Positions 5,175 to 10,175 of a stretch of 10,175 nt of DNA are shown here, one piece after another. Position numbers and translations under genes: made by a program. Origin of the DNA: an uncultured Paraburkholderia sp. Its GTDB lineage: Bacteria; Pseudomonadota; Gammaproteobacteria; Burkholderiales; Burkholderiaceae. The stretch spans positions 1 through 10,175 of the forward strand of contig CALFSF010000410.1 of the NCBI GenBank assembly GCA_937917025.1, written 5' to 3'. The notes beneath the pieces are model-generated. The model did not search any database. It saw only the letters and a program-made list of their open reading frames with translations, and was not told the DNA's origin. How positions within the stretch are numbered: position 1 is the first letter of the stretch; every line of letters starts with the position of its first letter.

Positions 5175-6749
5175 GTGCAGTCTCCGGTCTCGAAATGGAT
5201 CGTCGCGCTTAGCGTTCTTACGATCTCATTAACAATCACTGGCTGTGCCAGTACCGGAGGCATCGCGCCGCAGGCGCACGGGCTCGACTCCTCCACGCTC
5301 GACGCCGGCGCGGCGATCCGCGCGGCCAACGCGGACGCGAAATGGCCTGACGCCGAGTGGTGGCGCACCTATAACGACCCGCAACTGAACGCATGGATTG
5401 CCGCCGCGCAGGAAGGCAATCCGACGCTCGCGGTCGCACAGGCACGCGTGCGCGAGGCGCGCTCGCTCGCGGGCGTGGCCGCCGCGGCGCTCTCGCCGCA
5501 GGTGAAGGGCGATCTGTCGATCCAGCGCCAGCACTGGCCGGACAACGTCTATTACGGTCCGGGCCCGCTCGCCGACGCGAACACCTGGAACAACACCGGC
5601 ACGATCAGCCTCTCGTACCACCTCGACCTGTGGGGCCGCGACCGCAATAACGCCGAGCGCGCGCTGGACGTCGCGCACGCGTCGGCCGCCGACGCCCGCG
5701 CCGCCCAGCTCGAACTCGAAGCGAACATCGTGCGCGCGTACGTTCAGATGTCGATGAATTACGCGCTGCTCGACATCGCGAAATCGACGGTCGAGCAGCA
5801 GCACCGCATTCTGGATCTCGCGACGAAGCGCCTGAAAGGCGGGCTCGGCACGCAACTCGAAGTGAGCCAGGCCGAGACGCCGCTGCCTGAATACGAACGT
5901 CAGATCGACGTCTACGAAGAAGCGATCGCCCTTGGGCGCAACCAGCTCGCCGCGCTCGCGGGCAAGGGCCCGGGCGCCGGGGAATCGATCGCGCGCCCGA
6001 CCATCGGGCTCGCGGCGCCGGTCGGCCTGCCTTCGACGTTGCCGGCCGAGCTCATCGGGCACCGGCCGGACGTCGTCGCCGCCCGCTGGACGGTCGCGGC
6101 GCAGGCGCGCGGCATCGACGTCGCGAAGGCCGGCTTCTATCCGGACATCAACCTGCTCGCCTCAGTTGGCGGCTTTGCGGCGGCCGGCCCGATGTTCCAG
6201 TTCCTGCATGCGGCGAACGGCGGATGGACGGCTGGCCCCGCGCTGTCGCTGCCGATCTTCGAGGGCGGCCGGCTGCGCGCGCAACTCGGTGCGGCGTCCG
6301 CCGGCTACGACGTCGCCGTCGACCAGTACAACCAGACGATCGTGAGCGCGCTCAAGGATATCGCCGACCAGATCGTGCGGATGAAATCGCTCGAAACGCA
6401 GGCGAAGGACGAACAGCGCTCCGTCGATGCGGCGCGCCGGAACTACCAGCTGTCGGCGGAGGGTTACCGGCGCGGCCTGACCGACTACCTGAACGTACTG
6501 ATCGCGCAGACGCAACTGCTGCGCGCGCAGGAAGGCGTCGCCCGCGTGCAGGCCGAACGGATCGGCGTGCAGGCTTCGCTCGTGACGGCGCTTGGCGGCG
6601 GCGTCATCGAACCGGAAGACGGCCCCGATACCGCCGATACGCTGCCCGCGCACGGACGCGGCAAGAAGACGGCCGCCGCGCCGGCCACACCGGTTGCATC
6701 GACTGCGCCCGCCGCCATGCGGCCGGCCGGCACGGCATCCTCGAAGTAA
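5175..6749 (+). CDS. Efflux outer-membrane factor lipoprotein, NodT family
   Basis: This 524-aa protein starts at a GTG with a strong ribosome site (GAGGAG, 5163-5168, 6-nt spacer). A lipoprotein signal peptide ends in the lipobox ITGC, making Cys24 the lipidated residue, so the mature protein is anchored to the outer membrane. Two OEP repeats follow, about residues 65-265 and 290-475. Landmarks are EWWRTYNDPQLNAWI (61-75), a beta-strand segment SLSYHLDLWGRDRN (145-158), LPAELIGHRPDVVAARW (289-305), the hallmark of this family, and LPIFEGGRLRAQLGAA (359-374). Such proteins form trimeric channel-tunnels that take substrate from the adaptor and pump. The C-terminus beyond about residue 480 is an Ala/Pro/Lys-rich tail that looks disordered and lies outside the channel fold. 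It is the first gene of the pump operon; the FUSC gene starts 13 bp after its stop. Confidence 0.95.
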   Translation: MQSPVSKWIVALSVLTISLTITGCASTGGIAPQAHGLDSSTLDAGAAIRAANADAKWPDAEWWRTYNDPQLNAWIAAAQEGNPTLAVAQARVREARSLAGVAAAALSPQVKGDLSIQRQHWPDNVYYGPGPLADANTWNNTGTISLSYHLDLWGRDRNNAERALDVAHASAADARAAQLELEANIVRAYVQMSMNYALLDIAKSTVEQQHRILDLATKRLKGGLGTQLEVSQAETPLPEYERQIDVYEEAIALGRNQLAALAGKGPGAGESIARPTIGLAAPVGLPSTLPAELIGHRPDVVAARWTVAAQARGIDVAKAGFYPDINLLASVGGFAAAGPMFQFLHAANGGWTAGPALSLPIFEGGRLRAQLGAASAGYDVAVDQYNQTIVSALKDIADQIVRMKSLETQAKDEQRSVDAARRNYQLSAEGYRRGLTDYLNVLIAQTQLLRAQEGVARVQAERIGVQASLVTALGGGVIEPEDGPDTADTLPAHGRGKKTAAAPATPVASTAPAAMRPAGTASSK

Positions 6750-6762
6750 GCGCGGCGCTTCC

Positions 6763-8970
6763 ATGTCCACCCCTCTTTCCTCCGCCCCTCCGCCGTCGCC
6801 GCTCGCTGCGTTCTACATCGCCGCTATCGACTGGGCCCGCACCGACGGCCGCGCCTGGATCTATATGTTCAAGGCGATCGCCGCGGCGCTGCTCGCGCTC
6901 GGCATTGCGATGAAGCTCGACTTGCCCCAGCCGCGCACCGCGATGACGACCGTGTTCGTCGTGATGCAGCCGCAAAGCGGGATGGTGCTCGCGAAAAGCT
7001 TCTACCGGATCTGCGGCACGCTCGTCGGGCTTGTCGTGATGATCGCGCTGCTCGGACTTTTTTCGCAGCAGCCGGAGCTTTTCCTGCTCTCGACCGCGCT
7101 CTGGGTCGGCATCTGCACGGCCGGCGCGGCGCGTAACCGCAATTTCCGCTCGTATGGCTTCGTGCTCGCGGGCTACACGGCCGCGCTGATCGGCATTCCG
7201 GCCTCGCAGCATCCGGACGGCGCGTTCCTGTCGGCGCTCACGCGGGTGGCCGAGGTCACGCTTGGCATCCTGTGTTCGGGCGCCGTCAGCGCGCTCGTGT
7301 TTCCGCAGCACGCGGGCGAACAGATGCGCTCCACCGTGCGCGCACGCTTCAGCGCATTTGTCGAATACGTGTCCGGCTCGCTGTCCGGCCGCGTGCCGCG
7401 CGAGCAGATCGAAACAACGAACGCGCGCTTCGTCGCCGATATCGTCGGTTTCGAGGCGACCCGCAGCGTGGCTGTGTTCGAGAGCCCGGAATCGCGGATG
7501 AAAAGCGGGCGTCTGTCGCGGCTGAACAGCGAGTTCATGACCGCGTCGACACGTTTTCATGCGCTGCATCAGTTGATGAACCGTCTGCACAAGACGGCCG
7601 CCGCCGAAACCATCGCCGCGCTCGAACCGTACTTCAAGGAAATCGCGCCGCTGCTCGCGAAATCGAGCGCGGGCGAGCCGGTGCTGAGCGCAGCCGACGC
7701 CGCTTCCGCCGCCGCGCAACTCGAGGCGTACAAGACCGCGTTGCCAAAGCGCATCCGTGCGACGCGCGCGGAGCTCGAAACGAAACCCGAATGTCCGCTG
7801 CTCGACTTCGACACGGCGAGCGAGCTGCTGTATCGCTTCGTCGACGATCTGCATGCCTACGCGGCCACGTATGCGTCGCTTGCGGTCGATACGCATGAGC
7901 GCGAACGCTGGATCGAGCGCTACGAGCCGAAGACCAATGCGATCGCGGCGGGCGTCGCGGGCCTGCGCGCGGTCGTCGTGATGCTGGTGCTCGGCGCGTT
8001 CTGGATCGCGACCGCGTGGCCGAGCGGCACGACGCTCGTGCTGAACGCATCGGCGATCTGCGCGCTGGCGTCGTCGTCGCCGTATCCGACGCGCACCGCG
8101 TTCCAGATGGCGGCGGGCACCGTGCTTTCGACGATCGTCGGGATGATCGTCACGTTCGGCATCTATCCGCACATCGACGGCTTTCCGCTGCTCGCCCTCA
8201 CGCTCACGCCGTGCCTGCTGCTGGGCGTCTTCATGACGACCCGGCCGAAGCTGGCGGGCTACGGCATCGGCTATTGCATTTTCTTCTGTTTCCTCGCGGG
8301 GCCGGACAACATCACCCGCTACGACCCGACGAGCTTCATGAACGACGCACTCGCGCTCGTGCTGTCGATGCTGGTGTCGTCGATTGCGTTCGCGGTGCTG
8401 CTGCCGCCGTCGACGCCGTGGCTGCGCAACCGGCTCTTTCACGATCTGCGCCGCCAGGTCGTGCTGAGTTGCCACGGGCGGTTCGCGCGTCTGCGCTCTC
8501 GCTTCGAGAGCGGCGCGCGCGACCTGATGTTCCAGATCAACGCGCTCGCCGAGGGCGAGCCCGAACTGAAGCTGAAAACGTTGCGCTGGCTCTTCGCGGT
8601 GCTGGAAGTGGGCAACGCGGTCATCGACCTGCGCCGCGAGCTCGCGACGCTGCCCGCCGATCCGCGCTACGCCGAATCGACGCCGTGGCGGGTGGCGATC
8701 CGCACGATGCGCGATACGCTCGCGGCGCTCTTCGACCATCCGCGCGCCGGGCGCATGAGCGAAGCGCTGCTCGCCACCGCCGACGCCATCGCGTCGACGC
8801 AGCTGCTGCTCGCGACCTTTACGCCTTCGCGCGACGAGCGGCATCAATTGCAACGCATTCTGAGTCATCTGCATTTCATCCGTACCGCACTGCTCGATCC
8901 GCAGTCGCCGCTTGAGGCGCTGGTGGGCGAGCGCGACGGGACCCCCGGGGGAGCACACCATGCCACGTGA
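6763..8970 (+). CDS. FUSC-family inner-membrane efflux transporter (AaeB-like)
   Basis: The 735-aa protein has the duplicated layout of the FUSC/AaeB family. A first hydrophobic block of about six segments (roughly residues 34-180, with a PRTAMTTVFVVMQPQSGMV motif at 57-75) is followed by a long soluble region of about 200 residues. A second hydrophobic block (about 396-547, including SSSPYPTRTAFQMAAGTV at 437-454) and a cytoplasmic C-terminal domain complete it. In E. coli, AaeB exports hydroxylated aromatic acids with the adaptor AaeA; by analogy this is the energised inner-membrane component. The ATG at 6763 is chosen because the open frame further upstream overlaps the previous gene and encodes only Arg/Pro-rich sequence. 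No strong ribosome site is visible, so coupling to the outer-membrane factor gene, 13 bp upstream, is likely. It overlaps the next gene by 11 bp. Confidence 0.93.
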   Translation: MSTPLSSAPPPSPLAAFYIAAIDWARTDGRAWIYMFKAIAAALLALGIAMKLDLPQPRTAMTTVFVVMQPQSGMVLAKSFYRICGTLVGLVVMIALLGLFSQQPELFLLSTALWVGICTAGAARNRNFRSYGFVLAGYTAALIGIPASQHPDGAFLSALTRVAEVTLGILCSGAVSALVFPQHAGEQMRSTVRARFSAFVEYVSGSLSGRVPREQIETTNARFVADIVGFEATRSVAVFESPESRMKSGRLSRLNSEFMTASTRFHALHQLMNRLHKTAAAETIAALEPYFKEIAPLLAKSSAGEPVLSAADAASAAAQLEAYKTALPKRIRATRAELETKPECPLLDFDTASELLYRFVDDLHAYAATYASLAVDTHERERWIERYEPKTNAIAAGVAGLRAVVVMLVLGAFWIATAWPSGTTLVLNASAICALASSSPYPTRTAFQMAAGTVLSTIVGMIVTFGIYPHIDGFPLLALTLTPCLLLGVFMTTRPKLAGYGIGYCIFFCFLAGPDNITRYDPTSFMNDALALVLSMLVSSIAFAVLLPPSTPWLRNRLFHDLRRQVVLSCHGRFARLRSRFESGARDLMFQINALAEGEPELKLKTLRWLFAVLEVGNAVIDLRRELATLPADPRYAESTPWRVAIRTMRDTLAALFDHPRAGRMSEALLATADAIASTQLLLATFTPSRDERHQLQRILSHLHFIRTALLDPQSPLEALVGERDGTPGGAHHAT

Positions 8971-9160
8971 AATTTCCGTCCTTGACGCCTATATGCCGGC
9001 CATCGTGCTGCTGTTCATTGCGGGTGCCGCGCTCACGTGGGTACTGGACCGCGTGATTGCGTGGACGGGTTTGTACAGCATCGTCTGGCATCCATCCTTA
9101 TTCAGGGCGAGCCTGCTCGTCTGTGTGTGCGGGGTGCTTGGCCTCGCCGTTTATCGTTGA
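8960..9160 (+). CDS. DUF1656 two-span membrane protein (AaeX-like)
   Basis: This 66-aa protein has two hydrophobic helices (about residues 10-29 and 46-64) with a conserved-looking WHPSLFRASLLVC stretch at the start of the second. Its size, topology and location between a FUSC transporter and a HlyD adaptor match the DUF1656/AaeX family, small inner-membrane partners of these pumps whose role is not established. The start is supported by GGGGAG (8948-8953), 6 nt before the ATG at 8960. It overlaps the end of the FUSC gene by 11 bp in a different frame, so translation is probably coupled. An in-frame ATG at 8912 would add 16 residues read inside the FUSC gene and lacks a ribosome site. Confidence 0.9.
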   Translation: MPREISVLDAYMPAIVLLFIAGAALTWVLDRVIAWTGLYSIVWHPSLFRASLLVCVCGVLGLAVYR

Positions 9161-9173
9161 TCAGAGTCGAAAC

Positions 9174-10034
9174 ATGACCATCCGGAAAATCATTGGCTTT
9201 ATCGCGACGCTTGCGATCTTTGCAGTTGCGATCGTTATTGGCCGCGCGCTGTGGGTTCACTACATGGACGAACCGTGGACGCGCGACGGCCGCGTGCGCG
9301 CCGAGGTGATCAACATTGCGCCGGACGTGTCGGGCGCGGTGGTGGAACTGCCGGTGCACGACAACCAGCTCGTCAAGAAAGGCGACCTGCTGATGCAGAT
9401 CGATCCATCGCATTACCAGATCGCGGTGGAACAGGCGCAGGCGGCGGTGGCGGCGCGCAAGGCTGAACTGCAGGCACGTCGCGACGATGCGCAGCGGCGC
9501 GCGGATATGGATAGCCTCGTCGTATCGAAGGAAAGCCGCGAAAACGCGTCGCATTCGGCGACTGCGGCCGAGGCGCAGTATCAGCAGGCGCTTGCCGCGC
9601 TGGATGCGGCGAAGCTGAATCTGGCGCGCACGCGGGTGGTGGCGCCGGTGGATGGGTACGTCACGAATCTGTCGGTGTATCGCGGCGATTATGCGACGGC
9701 GGGTGCCGCGAAGTTTGCGATCGTCGATAGTCATTCGTTCTGGGTTTATGGCTATTTTGAAGAGACGAAGTTGCCGCGGGTGAGGATCGGCGACAAGGCC
9801 GAAATCCGGCTGATGAGCGGCGGGGTGTTGCAGGGGCATGTCGAAAGCATTTCTCGCGGGATTTATGATCGCGATAATCCGCAGAGCCGGGAGTTGCTTG
9901 CTGACGTGAATCCGACGTTTAACTGGGTGAGGTTGGCGCAGCGGGTGCCGGTGAGGATCAGGATCGATCACGTGCCGGATGGGGTTGTTCTTTCTGCCGG
10001 GACGACTTGTACGGTTGTTGTTACGCCTCGTTGA
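9174..10034 (+). CDS. HlyD-family periplasmic adaptor (membrane fusion protein, AaeA-like)
   Basis: This 286-aa protein has one N-terminal membrane anchor (about residues 5-27) and then the adaptor domains in order. The first lipoyl half is VINIAPDVSGAVVELPVHDNQLVKKGDLL (45-73). A coiled-coil hairpin rich in Ala, Gln and Arg spans about 82-150. The second lipoyl half contains LARTRVVAPVDGYVTNL (150-166), and a beta-barrel domain follows to the end. The near C-terminal PTFNWVRLAQRVPVRI (247-262) is characteristic of AaeA/EmrA-type adaptors. The protein should bridge the FUSC pump to the NodT-type channel. The ATG at 9174 sits 13 bp after the DUF1656 stop with only a weak AGAG ribosome site; it places the anchor directly at the N-terminus. 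Upstream in-frame ATG codons lie inside DUF1656 and add implausible sequence. Codon choice drifts toward G- and T-ending codons in the last 150 or so codons. Confidence 0.94.
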   Translation: MTIRKIIGFIATLAIFAVAIVIGRALWVHYMDEPWTRDGRVRAEVINIAPDVSGAVVELPVHDNQLVKKGDLLMQIDPSHYQIAVEQAQAAVAARKAELQARRDDAQRRADMDSLVVSKESRENASHSATAAEAQYQQALAALDAAKLNLARTRVVAPVDGYVTNLSVYRGDYATAGAAKFAIVDSHSFWVYGYFEETKLPRVRIGDKAEIRLMSGGVLQGHVESISRGIYDRDNPQSRELLADVNPTFNWVRLAQRVPVRIRIDHVPDGVVLSAGTTCTVVVTPR

Positions 10035-10046
10035 CAGTGGTTTTTG

Positions 10047-10062
10047 GCCCCTTTGGCGGGGC
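10047..10062 (+). terminator. Candidate terminator of the efflux operon
   Basis: GCCCC (10047-10051) pairs with GGGGC (10058-10062) around the 6-nt loop TTTGGC, 12 nt past the adaptor gene stop. A T-run (10070-10074) follows, but about 7 nt of G/C-rich sequence separates it from the stem, so the geometry is imperfect for intrinsic termination. The same stem sequence recurs at the right edge of the window. Confidence 0.45.
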
Positions 10063-10069
10063 GGCCGGG

Positions 10070-10120
10070 TTTTTGTTGTTCTGGGGTTTTTGTTGTTCTG
10101 GGGTTTTTGTTGTTCTGGGG
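10070..10120. repeat. Three perfect tandem copies of a 17-bp G/T-rich unit
   Basis: The unit TTTTTGTTGTTCTGGGG occurs three times without a mismatch, at 10070-10086, 10087-10103 and 10104-10120, and a fourth copy begins with TTTTG before diverging. It lies downstream of the efflux operon, outside any credible gene. The surrounding + strand contains no A from 10037 to 10137. Confidence 0.95.
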
Positions 10121-10160
10121 TTTTGGCCTTTCCTTGCATTCATGTCGGTCTATTAGTGTT

Positions 10161-10175
10161 GCCCCTGTGCGGGGC
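10161..10175. terminator. Hairpin at the right edge, cut by the window
   Basis: GCCCC (10161-10165) and GGGGC (10171-10175) form a 5-bp stem around the loop TGTGC. The arms are identical to those of the hairpin at 10047-10062. Any T-tract on the + strand would lie past the window edge, so strand and function cannot be settled. Confidence 0.35.

Noticed and set aside
6592..6762. Upstream start for the FUSC gene inside the outer-membrane factor gene
   Set aside because: The added 57 residues are Arg/Pro-rich out-of-frame sequence; family members begin near the chosen ATG.
6604..8961. A very long open frame (785 codons) antisense to the FUSC gene
   Set aside because: Its product is overwhelmingly Arg, Glu, His, Gln and Ala without domain structure, as expected from reading a GC-rich gene backwards in the mirrored frame. 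The FUSC reading has clear membrane segments and family motifs.
10070..10120. Tandem repeat as a CRISPR array
   Set aside because: The units are only 17 bp and directly contiguous with no unique spacers, and no cas genes are present.
9102..10139. A 345-codon open frame antisense to the adaptor gene, starting in the repeat array
   Set aside because: The N-terminus is just the translated tandem repeat (Gln/Asn/Lys/Pro-rich), and the rest is a His/Arg-rich shadow of the adaptor gene.

Overview
The window is GC-rich, with strong G/C third-position bias and tightly packed genes. Gene content and protein style point to a beta-proteobacterium of the Burkholderiales, most likely Burkholderia or Paraburkholderia. 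That assignment rests on composition and remembered family resemblance, not on a search. I see no rRNA, tRNA, CRISPR array, transposase or phage gene, and the region reads as chromosomal.

Left block (51-3520, + strand): a WrbA-type NAD(P)H:quinone oxidoreductase, a small DUF2069 membrane protein overlapping it by 4 bp, an FAD-linked 2-hydroxyacid dehydrogenase of the D-2-hydroxyglutarate/D-lactate dehydrogenase type, and a calcineurin-like metallophosphoesterase. The first two are clearly one transcription unit, and so are the last two. The 122 bp between the pairs shows no terminator that I can see.

Middle (3521-5020): a gene-poor stretch with two hairpins lies between the phosphoesterase and a convergent 51-codon gene for an unrecognised single-span membrane protein on the minus strand. 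Upstream of that gene, also on the minus strand, is a LysR-family regulator.

Right block (5175-10034, + strand): a complete tripartite efflux operon reads divergently from the LysR gene. Its order is outer-membrane factor lipoprotein (NodT family), FUSC inner-membrane transporter (AaeB-like), DUF1656 two-span protein (AaeX-like) and HlyD-type periplasmic adaptor (AaeA-like). The genes are 13 bp apart or overlap by 11 bp. By family analogy the pump exports aromatic carboxylic acids or related organic compounds, under control of the divergent LysR protein. The 154-bp shared promoter region is AT-rich and holds three dyads, including a perfect 12-bp inverted repeat placed between the two probable promoters; it is the best candidate operator in the window.

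Right edge (10035-10175): downstream of the pump lies a 101-nt stretch with no adenine on the + strand. It contains three perfect tandem copies of a 17-bp G/T-rich unit and is bracketed by two hairpins with the same GCCCC/GGGGC stem. This is the most unusual non-coding structure here. I found no clear evidence of a wholly new protein system; the least explained items are the operator cluster, the 51-aa membrane protein and the adenine-free repeat array.
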